DNA of 64,000 nucleotides from JACVRM01 sp963839815 (GTDB taxonomy: Bacteria; Actinomycetota; Thermoleophilia; Gaiellales; Gaiellaceae), in NCBI GenBank assembly GCA_963839815.1, contig CAWIWF010000008.1, forward strand, positions 372,001 through 436,000. The letters are read 5' to 3'. Position numbers and translations under genes: made by a program. Each line of letters opens with the position of its first letter. Positions within the stretch are counted from its first letter, which is position 1. Below are positions 1-10,743 of the stretch, piece after piece. Under the pieces are notes generated by a model. It searched no databases. It was given only the letters and a program-made list of their open reading frames with translations, and had not been told where the DNA came from.

Positions 1-2
1 CC

Positions 3-62
3 GCCGTCAAGAGCGGCGAGATCGATCCGCCGGCAACGCTCAACGCCGTCAAGCGGAAGTAG
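3..62 (+). CDS. C-terminal end of a BMP-family substrate-binding lipoprotein (partial)
   Basis: The first 62 bases hold an open frame ending in TAG at 60-62. Its last residues read AVKSGEIDPPATLNAVKRK. The short segment around SGEI resembles the C-terminal tail of basic-membrane-protein (PnrA/BMP) solute-binding lipoproteins. The identification rests mainly on context, because the following ATPase and two permeases form the usual BMP-type nucleoside ABC operon in which the binding protein comes first. The rest of the gene lies outside the window. Confidence 0.5.
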   Translation, partial: AVKSGEIDPPATLNAVKRK

Positions 63-69
63 CTCTCCC

Positions 70-102
70 GTAAGGGGGCGGCCGTCGGTGCCGCCCCCTT
101 AC
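70..102 (+). terminator. perfect 13-bp hairpin after the binding-protein gene
   Basis: Bases 70-82 are exactly complementary to 90-102, with a 7-nt loop. No T-run follows, so it is either a GC-type terminator or an intercistronic stabiliser that keeps the binding-protein message more abundant than the ATPase and permease messages. Its 3' arm runs into TACGAT (100-105), a candidate -10 box for the next gene. Confidence 0.55.
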
Positions 103-113
103 GATCTGGCGCG

Positions 114-1645
<1,532 letters not shown>

Positions 1646-1646
<1 letters not shown>

Positions 1647-2830
1647 TGGCCGAGAGCGGGAGAGGCCAGGTCCTTCGCACGTGGTTCGGGACTCGGGCTG
1701 GCGGCCTGCTCGTGCCGATCGCCGCCACGATGCTGGCGTTCGTGATCGGCGGGCTCGTCGTCCTGGTCACCGGCGAGAACCCGATCACGGCCTACAAGGC
1801 GATCTTCGAGGGCACCGGCCTCAACTGGTTCTTCCCCTGGCTGAGCGAGAGGGAGCGGAACGGCGCCGCCCGCGACCTGCAGCAGACGCTGCTGCTGATG
1901 ACGCCGCTCCTGATGACCGCGGCCGCGGTGGCGTTCGCCTTCCGGTGCGGGCTCTTCAACATCGGCGGCCAGGGGCAGTACTGGGTCGGGCTGCTGGCGT
2001 CGCTCTGGGTCGGGACGCACCTCGCGGGGACGCCCCGGCCGCTGCACATCGCGCTGGGGCTCGGCGCGGGCATCCTCGCCGGTGCGATCTGGGGCGGGAT
2101 CGCGGGGCTCCTTCGCGCCACCGTCGGCGCCCACGAGGTGATCACGACGATCATGCTCAACTGGATCGCCATCTTCGGCGGCACGGCGCTCGTCGAGGTG
2201 GGCGGCCTCATGCACGGCGCGTCGCCGTCGCTGCCGCGCTCCGACATCGTCTTCGAGTCGGCCCAGCTCTGGGTGATCTGGGGCGACATCCAGCCTCTGC
2301 ACGCCGGCATCTTCATCGCGCTCGCCGGCCTCGTGGTGTACGCGGCGCTGCTCAACCGGACGACGCTCGGCTACGAGGTTCGAGCGGTGGGCTTCAACCC
2401 GGAGGCGGCACGCTACAGCGGCATCTCCGTGTCGCGCAACTACTTCCTCGCGCTCGCGATCGCGGGAGCCTTCGCCGGCCTCGCCGGGTCGCTCGACATG
2501 CTCGGCTTCAAGTTCGCCGTCGACCAGAGCGACTTCAGCACGAACCTCGTCGGGTTCACCGGCATCGCCGTCGCGCTGCTCGGGCGGAACCGCGCCGTCG
2601 GCATCCTCCTCGCCTCGCTCCTCTTCGCAGCCCTCCAGGTCGGCACGTCGTCGCGCCAGCTCGACCCGCGCGTCTTCGAGCCCGAGCTCGCCACCGATCT
2701 CGCCACGATGATCCAGGCGCTCGTCATCTTCTTCGTCGGCGCCGAGCTCTTGATCCTCTACCTGTGGTCGGGCCGCCGCTACCTGCGGGTGAGGCCGGCG
2801 CGCAAGTCGCGGTCGGAGGCTCCGGTCTGA
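1646..2830 (+). CDS. Nucleoside-type ABC transporter permease, subunit 1
   Basis: This 394-residue inner-membrane permease belongs to the BPD_transp_2 (RbsC/NupP) family. After an N-terminal membrane segment there is a periplasmic-type loop around residues 55-75. A run of hydrophobic helices follows, including the family segment FRCGLFNIGGQGQYWVG near residue 100 and HEVITTIMLNWIA near 170. The GTG start at 1646 shares its first base with the TAG of the ATPase gene, so translation is coupled. The C-terminal ATG of the next permease overlaps its TGA. It should pair with the second permease as a heterodimer. Confidence 0.88.
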
Positions 2831-4047
2831 TGAGCGTCATGGCGGCGAGGGCCTCCGGGGCTGTCGAGCGCCTGAAGGAGACGCGCACGCTCGCCTACGC
2901 CGGCATCGCGCTGGGACTGCTCGGCTTCGCGCTCGCGATTCCGCCCGCCAACGTCCAGTCCGCGGGCATCCCGCTCACGCTCGGGCTGGTCGCCGCCCTC
3001 CTCGGGGTCGCCGCCGCAGCCCGGGACGAGAAGCGTCTCGGCGTCTGGGCGATCGCTGCCGCGGTCGGGGGGACGCTCGCTGCCCTGTGGATCCAGAGCC
3101 GAGACCCGGACGCGGTCGAGACCGTGCTCACGGCCGGGTTGCTCGCTTCCATGCTCCGTTTCGCGACCCCGCTTGCCTTCGCGGCGCTCGGCGGCATCGT
3201 CTCCGAGCGGTCCGGCATCGTCAACATCGGGCTCGAGGGCATGATGCTCTCGGGCGCCTTCTTTGGCATCTGGGCCTCGATCTGGAGCGGCTCGTGGGTC
3301 GTCGGCGTCCTGATGGCGATGGTCTTCGGAGGCCTGCTGGCGCTGATTCACGCCTTCTTCTGCATTCACCTGATGGCCGACCAGATCGTCAGCGGCTTCG
3401 CGGTCAACCTGCTCGCGCTCGGCCTCACCGGCTTCCTCTACGAGTCCTTCTACCCGACCGGCATCAACGCGGGCCAGGCCGCGCGCGTCCCGCTCGTGGA
3501 CTTCTCGTTCCTGCGGGACGTCCCGCTCGTGGGCGGCTTCCTCGGACCCGTCTTCGGCTCGCTCAGCGTGCTCGTCTGGCTGATGCTGATCCTCGTCGTG
3601 GTCGTCTACGTCGTGCTCTTCAAGACGACGATCGGGCTTCGCCTGCGCGCGGCCGGCGAGCATCCGCGAGCCCTGGACGCCGTCGGGATCTCGGTCATCC
3701 GCACTCGCTACGCCGCGGTCGTCGTCTCCGGCATGCTCGCCGCGCTCGGGGGCGCGTTCCTCTCGATCGGCTTCGTGGGCAACTTCGCCGAGAACATGAC
3801 CAGTGGCCGTGGCTTCATCGCGCTGGCGGCGGTCATCTTCGGGAAGTGGCGGCCAGGGTGGGCGTTCGTCGCCACATTGATGTTCGGCTTCGGGTTCGCC
3901 CTGGCCATCCCGCTGCAGCGCGTCTCCGATGTGTCGTCGAACTGGATCTCTACGGTGCCGTATGTGCTCACCCTCGTCGCCGTCGCCGGCCTGATCGGCC
4001 GCTCCATCCCGCCCGCTGCCGTTGGCCGTCCGTACCGAAAGCAGTAG
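2830..4047 (+). CDS. Nucleoside-type ABC transporter permease, subunit 2
   Basis: This 405-residue permease is the NupQ/YufQ-like partner of the preceding subunit. The ATG at 2830 overlaps the upstream stop as TGATG. Family marks are ERSGIVNIGLEGMMLSGAF near residue 130 and LMADQIVSGFAVNLLALG near 185, within about ten hydrophobic helices. The frame is open much further upstream, but that stretch is antisense-like GC-rich coding of the first permease. The overlapping ATG gives the normal family length. Substrate specificity, nucleoside or simple sugar, cannot be read from the sequence. Confidence 0.88.
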   Translation: MSVMAARASGAVERLKETRTLAYAGIALGLLGFALAIPPANVQSAGIPLTLGLVAALLGVAAAARDEKRLGVWAIAAAVGGTLAALWIQSRDPDAVETVLTAGLLASMLRFATPLAFAALGGIVSERSGIVNIGLEGMMLSGAFFGIWASIWSGSWVVGVLMAMVFGGLLALIHAFFCIHLMADQIVSGFAVNLLALGLTGFLYESFYPTGINAGQAARVPLVDFSFLRDVPLVGGFLGPVFGSLSVLVWLMLILVVVVYVVLFKTTIGLRLRAAGEHPRALDAVGISVIRTRYAAVVVSGMLAALGGAFLSIGFVGNFAENMTSGRGFIALAAVIFGKWRPGWAFVATLMFGFGFALAIPLQRVSDVSSNWISTVPYVLTLVAVAGLIGRSIPPAAVGRPYRKQ

Positions 4048-4387
4048 CGCCGTCGGCCAGTCGGTAAGGCGCAGCGCGATGCTCGCGCTGATCCTCGGCC
4101 TGGTCGCAACAGCCACCGTGCCCGGCGCGGTGATGATCGCCTGGCAGAGCGACCTCATCTCGTACCTCGAGGCCGGCTGGTCGACGATCCCGGCCGCGGT
4201 GCTCGGCCTCGCCGCGGTCGTGGTGGGCAGGCGTGGCAAGAAGCGGGAGCGCCGGGCCGTCCTGCCGGTCGCAGGCGCCCGTCTCGCCCGGGCCGGGCGG
4301 CGGCTCGGCTGGCTCGCGGTCTACCTGGCCGCCACGGGCGGGCTCGCGCTCGCCGTCTACGCGCTCGAGACCTACCTGTCGCGCTGA
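4022..4387 (+). CDS. Small conserved membrane protein, function unknown
   Basis: The gene encodes up to 121 residues with three predicted membrane segments: residues about 20-40, 52-66 and 97-115. A basic loop (RRGKKRERR) lies between the last two. The start is uncertain. TTG at 4022 would overlap the permease gene by 26 nt. ATG at 4079 has a TAAGG motif about 11 nt upstream and gives 102 residues starting MLALILGL, which I find more likely. It is the last gene of the transporter operon. I recall similar short proteins in related actinobacteria but know no function. Confidence 0.6.
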   Translation: MAVRTESSSAVGQSVRRSAMLALILGLVATATVPGAVMIAWQSDLISYLEAGWSTIPAAVLGLAAVVVGRRGKKRERRAVLPVAGARLARAGRRLGWLAVYLAATGGLALAVYALETYLSR

Positions 4388-4390
4388 CGC

Positions 4391-4510
4391 TTCACGGGGG
4401 AAACCCGGTTTCCCCCGTGGGCCCCCTCGCTCGAATGACGCGGCTTCGCGCGCCGTGACTGCGCCGGGCAGAGCCCGGCTCCGTCGACCGGAGGCTGGCG
4501 AGTGGCGCTC
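4391..4510 (-). repeat. Dispersed palindromic repeat, family copy 1
   Basis: A 27-nt near-perfect palindrome occupies 4393-4419 (arms CACGGGGGAAAC / GTTTCCCCCGTG). It is followed by a GGCCCCCTCG block and a GC-rich hairpin around 4470-4490. The same arrangement recurs, in one or the other orientation, near 10.8, 32.5, 33.0, 45.7, 57.25 and 57.5 kb. All copies are intergenic. Confidence 0.75.
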
Positions 4511-4624
4511 CGGGCTGTCGGATCTCTACGCGGAAAGGCCTTGGGGGGAGGGCGAAGGGGCGACGGATCGGGGCTACGGGCGGCCGCGGACGCGGCCCCT
4601 CGGATGCCTTTAGACTGACCCTCC

Positions 4625-5377
4625 GTGTTCGAGATCGGGAACAGTCTTCGCGAGGCGCGGGTCCGGCAGGGCGTGGACTTCCCAGAGCTGGAGCAGGCGA
4701 CCAAGATTCGCGGCAAGTACCTGCGCGCGCTCGAGGACGAGAACTTCGAGCAGCTCCCCGGCCAGACCTACGTCAAGGGCTTCCTGCGCGTCTACGCGGA
4801 CTACCTCGGGCTGGACGGCCAGCTCTACGTCGACGAGTACAACTCGCGCTACGTCACCGGCGAGGACGACCTCGTCCGCTTCCGTGCCGGCGGCGGCGGG
4901 TCCGGCTCGATCGGGCCGCACCGGCTGCAGTCGAGCGCCGTCGTCATCGCGCTGACGGCAATCGGGCTCGCGACCGCGCTCGTCATCGCCGCCTGGCGGT
5001 TCGGCGCGCCCGACAGCCGGGCCACGCTGCCGGGGCTCGTTGACCAGACGACGACGCAGAAGGCGAACACGTCGACGCGCAAGCGGTCCGCGGCCGCGAA
5101 GAAAGCCGCCGCGATCCAGGTCAAGCTTGTCGTCCGCGCAGCTCGGGGCGACTCCTGGCTGAAGGTGAACCGCGGCTCGCCGGTCGGGCCGGTCGAGTAT
5201 GAGGGCACCCTGCTCCGGGGGCAGACGCAGGTCTTCACCCGCAAGGCCCTCTGGGTCACGATCGGCGTACCCGCCAACGTGGTCGTCCGCCTCAACGGAC
5301 GGAAGGTGCAGCTGCCGGCCGCCGACGGCCCCGTCGACGTCTCCGTCACCCGGAAAGGCCTGAAGCCGGTCACTTGA
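4625..5377 (+). CDS. RodZ-like helix-turn-helix membrane protein
   Basis: This 250-residue protein has the RodZ/HTH_25 architecture. The N-terminal helix-turn-helix (residues 5-70) holds the family pattern LREARVRQGVDF ... ATKIRGKYLRALEDENF ... YVKGFLRVYADYLGL. A single membrane span lies near residues 105-125. A Thr/Lys/Ala-rich linker and a C-terminal beta domain (DUF4115-like) with RGDSWLKVN follow. RodZ-type proteins link the cell-shape cytoskeleton to the envelope; in MreB-poor actinobacteria the exact role is unclear. The GTG at 4625 sits 8 nt after TAGACT (4611-4616), which fits a leaderless mRNA. The stop overlaps the TTG of cinA. Confidence 0.8.
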   Translation: MFEIGNSLREARVRQGVDFPELEQATKIRGKYLRALEDENFEQLPGQTYVKGFLRVYADYLGLDGQLYVDEYNSRYVTGEDDLVRFRAGGGGSGSIGPHRLQSSAVVIALTAIGLATALVIAAWRFGAPDSRATLPGLVDQTTTQKANTSTRKRSAAAKKAAAIQVKLVVRAARGDSWLKVNRGSPVGPVEYEGTLLRGQTQVFTRKALWVTIGVPANVVVRLNGRKVQLPAADGPVDVSVTRKGLKPVT

Positions 5378-6621
5378 GGCCACGCGCGGCCGTCGTCCTC
5401 ACGGGCTCCGAGCTCGTCCGCGGCCAGCGCACCGACCGCAACGGCCCGTTTCTCGCCCGTGAGCTGGTCCGGCTCGGGTTCGCCCCGGCCCGGCTGACGA
5501 TCGTCAGCGACGACGCCGGCGAGCTCGATCGGGCGTTCCGCGAGAGCCTCTCCGCCGACCTGCTCGTTCTCTCCGGCGGGCTGGGGCCGACCCACGACGA
5601 TCGCACCGTCGAGGTGATCGGGCGCGTGCTGGGACGCGAGCTCACCGTTGACAGCGGCCTCGAGGCGGAGATCGAGCGCGTCTCCCGAAGCATCTCGGCG
5701 CGATCGGGACGCCCGTACGCGCACTTCGTACCCGGGATCCGGAAGCAGGCGACGCTGCCGGCAGGAGCGCTCTCGCTCGGCCTGGCCGGCACAGCGCCGG
5801 GCCTGGTGCTCGAGGAGGGGGAGAGGGTCGTCGTCGTCCTCCCAGGGCCGCCCGGGGAGCTGCAGCGCCTCTGGCAGGCGGCCCTCGCGGCAGAGCCGAT
5901 GCGCCGCCTGCTCGCGCGCGTGCCCCCCGCGCACGAGCGAGTCGTCCGCGTCCACGGGCTCACCGAATCGGCGGTGGCGACCGCGTTCGCGGAGGCGGGC
6001 GGCGAGGGCGAAGGGCTCGAGGTGACGATCTGCGCTCACGACTGGGAGATCCGCGTCGACATCGTCGCCGAGCCCGACGCCGAGGAGCGGGGGCGGGCGC
6101 TGGAGGAGGCACTGCTGGCGGCTCTGGGACCCCATGTCTTTGCACGGGACGGCCGCAGTCTCGCCGAGCTGGTGCTCGACGGCTGCCGCGCACGGAGCTG
6201 GACGCTCGCAGCTGCGGAGAGCTGCACCGGTGGCCTGGTCGCGGCCCGGCTGACCGGCGTGCCCGGGTCGAGCGACGTGATCCTCGGCAGCGTCGTTGCC
6301 TACGCGGACGGCATCAAGGCGGCCGCGCTGGGCGTGCCGGCCGACGTCCTGGAACGGCACGGCGCGGTGTCGGCCGAGACTGCCAGGGCGCTGGCGGCAG
6401 GCGTGCGAGACCGCTTCGGCGCCGATGTCGGCATCGGCGTCACCGGGATCGCAGGTCCAGGCGGGGGCTCGCCGTCCAAGCCGGTCGGGCTCGTCAACCT
6501 CCACGCCGTCTCGCCCACGGGAGCCCAGGACTGGGAGCTGCGTCTGCCCGGCGACCGGGCTGCCGTGCGTGACCGGGCGACGGCGGCGGCACTCCACCTC
6601 GTCCGCGGCCTCGTCACATGA
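5374..6621 (+). CDS. cinA: CinA-family protein (ADP-ribose pyrophosphatase domain plus nicotinamide-nucleotide amidase)
   Basis: This 415-residue protein has the two standard CinA parts. The N-terminal MoaB/MoeA-like domain has GSELVRGQRTDRNGPF near residue 10 and SGGLGPTHDDRT near 65. The C-terminal PncC-type deamidase domain, from about residue 265, has AAESCTGGLVAARLT and GVTGIAGPGGGSP. The family recycles pyridine nucleotides and is often next to recA, as here. The TTG start at 5374 overlaps the TGA of the RodZ-like gene (TTGA), and the downstream frame gives full family length. Confidence 0.88.
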   Translation: MRPRAAVVLTGSELVRGQRTDRNGPFLARELVRLGFAPARLTIVSDDAGELDRAFRESLSADLLVLSGGLGPTHDDRTVEVIGRVLGRELTVDSGLEAEIERVSRSISARSGRPYAHFVPGIRKQATLPAGALSLGLAGTAPGLVLEEGERVVVVLPGPPGELQRLWQAALAAEPMRRLLARVPPAHERVVRVHGLTESAVATAFAEAGGEGEGLEVTICAHDWEIRVDIVAEPDAEERGRALEEALLAALGPHVFARDGRSLAELVLDGCRARSWTLAAAESCTGGLVAARLTGVPGSSDVILGSVVAYADGIKAAALGVPADVLERHGAVSAETARALAAGVRDRFGADVGIGVTGIAGPGGGSPSKPVGLVNLHAVSPTGAQDWELRLPGDRAAVRDRATAAALHLVRGLVT

Positions 6622-6652
6622 GGCGCTTTCGGCACACAGCCGGCACGGAGTC

Positions 6653-7219
6653 GTGACAGAGGCGCCGAGCCGGGCCGCTACGGTCGACGGCGATGAGCGA
6701 CTCAGGCTCTTCTTCGGCATCCGCCTCCCCGACGGCACCGCAACCTCGCTCGAGCAGTGGGGGACCGGCGCGCTGGCCGACGGCGGCCGCGTCGTGCCAC
6801 GCGACCATCTCCACGTCACTCTGGCGTTTCTCGGAGCGCGACCTCGAAGCGAGCTACGGGCGCTCGGCTGCGCGCTCGCCGAAGCGGCCGCCGGCGCTGC
6901 GCGGCCCCTCCTGGCTGTCTCCAACTACCGGGAGACGCGCAGCGTCGGCATGCTCGTGCTCGATGACGACGGCGGCCGCGCGACCGCGTTCGCCCTCACG
7001 CTCCAGGACCTGCTCGAGCAGCTCGGCGTCTACCAGCCCGAGCGCCGCACGTGGCTCCCGCACGTCACGGTGCTGCGATTCCGCCGGCGGCCGCGGCTCA
7101 GGCCGACGCTGCCGACTGTCCCGCCGTTCAGTCCGTCCGATGCGGCGCTCTACCATTCAGTCCTGCGACCCAGCGGGGCGCAGTACCGGGTCATCGAAGC
7201 GGCACCCTTAGGAGGTTAG
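6653..7219 (+). CDS. thpR: RNA 2',3'-cyclic phosphodiesterase (LigT/ThpR family)
   Basis: This 188-residue member of the 2H phosphoesterase superfamily opens RNA 2',3'-cyclic phosphates. Both HxTx signatures are visible: HLHVTLAFLG near residue 45 and HVTVLRFRR near 138, after the LRLFFGIRLPD strand. I chose GTG at 6653 because it is the first start that precedes the conserved FFGIRLP strand without reading back into cinA. The frame stays open further upstream. The gene ends 5 nt before the recA start, and the recA ribosome-binding site overlaps its stop. Confidence 0.82.
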   Translation: MTEAPSRAATVDGDERLRLFFGIRLPDGTATSLEQWGTGALADGGRVVPRDHLHVTLAFLGARPRSELRALGCALAEAAAGAARPLLAVSNYRETRSVGMLVLDDDGGRATAFALTLQDLLEQLGVYQPERRTWLPHVTVLRFRRRPRLRPTLPTVPPFSPSDAALYHSVLRPSGAQYRVIEAAPLGG

Positions 7220-7224
7220 AGCCA

Positions 7225-8331
7225 GTGGATCGCGAGCAAGCACTCGACGTCGCCCTCAGCCAGATCGAGCGTCAGTACGGCAAGGGCTCGGTCATGAAGA
7301 TGAGCGACCAGGCGCACGTGTCCACGGGCGCCATCTCGACGGGGTCGCTCGCGCTCGACCTCGCCCTCGGCGTCGGCGGGCTGCCACGCGGCCGCATCGT
7401 CGAGATCTTCGGCCCGGAGTCATCGGGGAAGACGACGCTCGTCTACCACGTCATCGCCGAGGCGCAGCGGCGCGGGGGCATCTGCGCCTTCATCGACGCC
7501 GAGCACGCGATGGATCCGCAGTACGCACGGCGCATCGGTGTCGACATCGAGAACCTGCTCGTGTCGCAGCCCGACAACGGCGAGCAGGCGCTCGAGATCG
7601 CGGAGCTGCTCGTGCGGTCAGGTGCCCTCGACGTCGTCGCCGTCGACTCGGTAGCGGCGCTGACGCCCAAGGCCGAGATCGAGGGTGAGATGGGCGACAG
7701 CCACGTCGGCCTGCAGGCGCGCCTGATGTCGCAGGCGCTGCGCAAGCTCGCCGGCACGCTGAACCGCACCGACACGATCTGCATCTTCACGAACCAGCTG
7801 CGCGAGAAGATCGGCGTCATGTTCGGCTCGCCGGAGACGACGCCCGGCGGCCGCGCGCTCAAGTTCTACTCGACGGTGCGCCTCGACATCCGCCGGATCG
7901 AGACCCTGAAGGAGGGGGTGGAGGCGATCGGGAACCGGGTGCGCGTCAAGGTGGTCAAGAACAAGGTCGCGCCGCCGTTCCGACAGGCCGAGTTCGACAT
8001 CATCTACGGCTCCGGCATCCCTTGGGAGGGCACGCTCCTCGACGCGGCGCTCGAGCGCAAGCTGGTTCAGAAGTCGGGTTCCTTCTACAGCTTCGACGAT
8101 GAGCGCCTCGGCCAGGGCCGCCAGAACTCGACCGCCTTCCTCCGCGAGCACCCCGACGTCGCCGAGCAGATCCTGGCCCGGATCCAGACCGATCTCGGGC
8201 CCGACCAGATCGCCTCGGCACGTATCGACGGCGGCGTCCCGGTGCCGGAGAGCGCGCCGGCCGAAGCCGACGACGAGGACACCGCGGCTGCGGAAGAGCC
8301 GGCGGCCGCGGGCGGGCGCGCCGCACGCTGA
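7225..8331 (+). CDS. recA: Recombinase RecA
   Basis: This 368-residue RecA catalyses strand exchange and acts as LexA co-protease. It begins MDREQALDVALSQIE. Walker A is GPESSGKTT at residues 63-71, followed by the family blocks FIDAEHAMDP, NLLVSQPDNGEQAL and FTNQLREKIGVMFG. The last 25 or so residues are an acidic, Ala/Glu-rich tail. The GTG at 7225 has an AGGAGG motif at 7210-7215 with about 9 nt spacing, which fixes the start. No clear SOS box of the GAAC-N4-GTTC type was found upstream, so it may be expressed from the cinA-thpR transcript. Confidence 0.96.
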   Translation: MDREQALDVALSQIERQYGKGSVMKMSDQAHVSTGAISTGSLALDLALGVGGLPRGRIVEIFGPESSGKTTLVYHVIAEAQRRGGICAFIDAEHAMDPQYARRIGVDIENLLVSQPDNGEQALEIAELLVRSGALDVVAVDSVAALTPKAEIEGEMGDSHVGLQARLMSQALRKLAGTLNRTDTICIFTNQLREKIGVMFGSPETTPGGRALKFYSTVRLDIRRIETLKEGVEAIGNRVRVKVVKNKVAPPFRQAEFDIIYGSGIPWEGTLLDAALERKLVQKSGSFYSFDDERLGQGRQNSTAFLREHPDVAEQILARIQTDLGPDQIASARIDGGVPVPESAPAEADDEDTAAAEEPAAAGGRAAR

Positions 8332-8333
8332 CG

Positions 8334-8948
8334 GTGGCCCGTGGCGGGCGGACGGTCTCGGCGCTCCGCCCGGCGACGAACGGACGCGTCGCGATCGAGC
8401 TCGACGGAACCGCCTGGCGGTCCCTGCCCGTCGACGCTGTGGCGGCGGCCGGCCTCTACGAGGGGTGCGTGCTCGACCGCGAGCGCCTTCGTCGGCTGGC
8501 ACGCGCCCGCCGCCGGAGCGGTGCACTGGCTGTGGCGACTCGGGCGCTTGCGCGGCGGCCGCTGTCCGAACGCGAGCTCGAGGATCGGCTCGCGCGCCGG
8601 CGGGTCGCGCCGGCCGACCGCGCTGCTGCACGCAGGGTGCTGGCGTCCGCCGGCTACCTGGATGACGCACGCGTGGCAGTCGGGCGGTGCGAGGTGCTGG
8701 CGGCCAGAGGCGCCGGTGACGAGCTCATCCGCCACGACCTGCGGGCGCGGGGCATTGCCGCGGAGGCGATCGCGGCGGCGCTCGCAACCGTGCCGTCCGA
8801 GGAGGAGCGAGCGCGCGAGGTCATCCGCCGCCGCGGTCCCGGGCCGCGGACAGCGCGCTGGCTGGCGGCGCACGGCTTCACCGAGGACACGGCCGCCCAG
8901 GCCCTGGAGAGCGCCATTGCAGAAGACGCAGACGACGTTGTAGGATGA
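8334..8948 (+). CDS. recX: RecA regulatory protein RecX
   Basis: This 204-residue protein has the RecX three-helix repeats, for example RRPLSERELEDRLARR near residue 75 and LASAGYLDDARVA near 105. It starts with GTG two bases after the recA stop, so the two are co-translated. RecX binds RecA filaments and inhibits them. The N-terminal 60 residues form a beta-rich extension (RVAIELDGTAWRSLPVDAV) seen in several actinobacterial RecX proteins. A candidate promoter for rny lies across its 3' end. Confidence 0.9.
   Translation: MARGGRTVSALRPATNGRVAIELDGTAWRSLPVDAVAAAGLYEGCVLDRERLRRLARARRRSGALAVATRALARRPLSERELEDRLARRRVAPADRAAARRVLASAGYLDDARVAVGRCEVLAARGAGDELIRHDLRARGIAAEAIAAALATVPSEEERAREVIRRRGPGPRTARWLAAHGFTEDTAAQALESAIAEDADDVVG
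8917..8946 (+). promoter_or_regulatory. Candidate sigma-70-type promoter for rny
   Basis: TTGCAG (8917-8922) and TAGGAT (8941-8946) are 18 nt apart at the very end of recX. If used, it would give a leader of roughly 255 nt before rny. I see no known riboswitch or attenuator in that leader. Confidence 0.4.
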
Positions 8949-9210
8949 TGGGATCCTCATCTGACAAAGTTCCTGCATAACGCGCGTTTCTTCCGATTCG
9001 AACCTCTGTGACACCGACTCTCATCACCGACGTACCCGACCGAGACCCTTCAAGTAGACACCTGATCGGTCTCTAGCTTCCCGGCGAGGCCCCGGCGGGC
9101 TTCGCCTGTTCCGAGACGCGTTGTGCGGTCCGGTTGCCGGATCGGGGATGCGCGCGAGCGCTGACAACGCGACCGTCCGGGCGAGCCCGGAGGAAAGGCA
9201 GGAACGAGCG

Positions 9211-10743
9211 GTGCTGATCGCGATCGGGATACTGATCGGCCTCTTGCTCGGAGCCGCCGGCGTCCTGACCGGGCTGCGACTGGTCGGTGGATCGCGCCGA
9301 AATGCCACCGACCGATCACGCGCCGAGCTGCTCGACGACGCCACCCGCCAGGCCGAGACGATCCGGCGAGAGGCGTACATCGAGGCGCGCGAGCAGGCTG
9401 TCAAGCTCCGCGCCGAGCTCGAGGAGGAGCTGCGCGAACGGCGGCAGCGCATGCAGACCCTGGAGGAGCGGCTGCTCGCGCGTGAAGACGAGCTTGCGCG
9501 CAAGCTCACCGAGCTCGATCGGCGAGAGCAGGGCCTGAACGACCGCGACGTTCACGTCCGCCAGCTCCAGGCCGACCTGAAGGAGGCGACGGACAGCGAG
9601 CTCCAGCGCCTGGAGGAGATCGGCCGGATGACGGTCAGCGAGGCGAAGGCGGCGCTGCTCGAGCGCTCCGAGGATCTCGTGCGCCACGAGCTCGCCCGGC
9701 GTGTGCGCCAGATGGAGGAGGAGGCCCAGTCCGAGGCGCGCCGCCGCGCCCGCAACCTCGTCGCCGACGCACTCCAGCGCGTCGCCGCCAGCCACGCCGC
9801 CGAGACCACCGCATCCGTCATCGAGCTGCCCTCGGACGACATGAAGGGGCGCATCATCGGCCGTGAAGGCCGCAACATCCGCACGCTCGAGCACCTCACC
9901 GGCGTGGACGTGATCGTCGACGACACGCCGGAGACCGTCGTCCTCTCGTCGTTCGACGGCATCCGGCGCGAGATCGCGAAGCTGACGCTCCAGAAGCTGA
10001 TCGAGGACGGACGCATCCACCCCGCCCGAATCGAGGAGATGTACTACCTCTCCAAGTCGGAGATCGAGGAGCACATCCGCCAGGCAGGAGACCAGGCCGT
10101 CTTCGAGGCCAACTGCGGTGAGTTCCACGAGGAGATCGTCAAGCTCCTCGGCCGCCTGCACTACCGGACGAGCTACGGCCAGAACGTCCTCAAGCACACG
10201 CTCGAGGTCGTCCACCTCGCCGGCATCATGGCCGCCGAGCTCGGCGCCAACGTCAAGGTCGCCAAGCGCGCGGGCATGCTGCACGACCTCGGCAAGGCGC
10301 TCACCCACGAGATCGAAGGCTCCCACGCTGCTATCTCGACCCAGTACGCCAGGCGCTACGGCGAGTCGCCCGCCGTCGTCCACGCCGTTGAGGCGCATCA
10401 CTACGAGGTGCAGCCGCAGACCGTGGAGGCGGTGCTGCTGATCGCCGGCGACGCGATCTCGGGCTCACGGCCGGGAGCGCGCGGCGACAGCCTTGAGAAC
10501 TACGTCAAGCGGCTCGAGGCGCTCGAGGAGATCGCCGCCCGCCACCGCGGCGTCGACAAGGTCTATGCGCTCCAGGCCGGCCGCGAGATTCGCGTGATCG
10601 TCAGCCCCGGCGAGATCGACGACGACGCTGCCGTCCTCCTCTCCCACGAGATCGCGCGCGACATCGAGGACCACCTCGAGTACCCGGGCCAGATCAAGGT
10701 CACCGTCATCCGAGAGTCGCGCGCAGTCGAATTTGCCAAGTAG
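9211..10743 (+). CDS. rny: Ribonuclease Y
   Basis: This 510-residue membrane-anchored endoribonuclease initiates mRNA decay. It has an N-terminal span (residues 2-26), a long charged coiled coil (about 35-200), a KH domain (DDMKGRIIGREGRNIR near 215) and an HD domain with HDLGKALTHE near 355. The frame is open 90 nt further upstream. GTG at 9211 is preferred because an AGGA motif lies 7 nt before it and the membrane segment then begins immediately, as in other RNase Y proteins. Length matches the family (about 510-520). Confidence 0.93.
   Translation: MLIAIGILIGLLLGAAGVLTGLRLVGGSRRNATDRSRAELLDDATRQAETIRREAYIEAREQAVKLRAELEEELRERRQRMQTLEERLLAREDELARKLTELDRREQGLNDRDVHVRQLQADLKEATDSELQRLEEIGRMTVSEAKAALLERSEDLVRHELARRVRQMEEEAQSEARRRARNLVADALQRVAASHAAETTASVIELPSDDMKGRIIGREGRNIRTLEHLTGVDVIVDDTPETVVLSSFDGIRREIAKLTLQKLIEDGRIHPARIEEMYYLSKSEIEEHIRQAGDQAVFEANCGEFHEEIVKLLGRLHYRTSYGQNVLKHTLEVVHLAGIMAAELGANVKVAKRAGMLHDLGKALTHEIEGSHAAISTQYARRYGESPAVVHAVEAHHYEVQPQTVEAVLLIAGDAISGSRPGARGDSLENYVKRLEALEEIAARHRGVDKVYALQAGREIRVIVSPGEIDDDAAVLLSHEIARDIEDHLEYPGQIKVTVIRESRAVEFAK

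Noticed and set aside
2779..4239. Long minus-strand frames opposite the transporter genes and similar antisense frames throughout
   Set aside because: They mirror GC-rich codon bias of real genes on the other strand, are rich in Arg/Pro/Ala and match no family.
8949..9210. SOS (LexA) box in the rny/recX intergenic region
   Set aside because: CGAACCTCTGTG near 8998 matches only half of the actinobacterial GAAC-N4-GTTC pattern.
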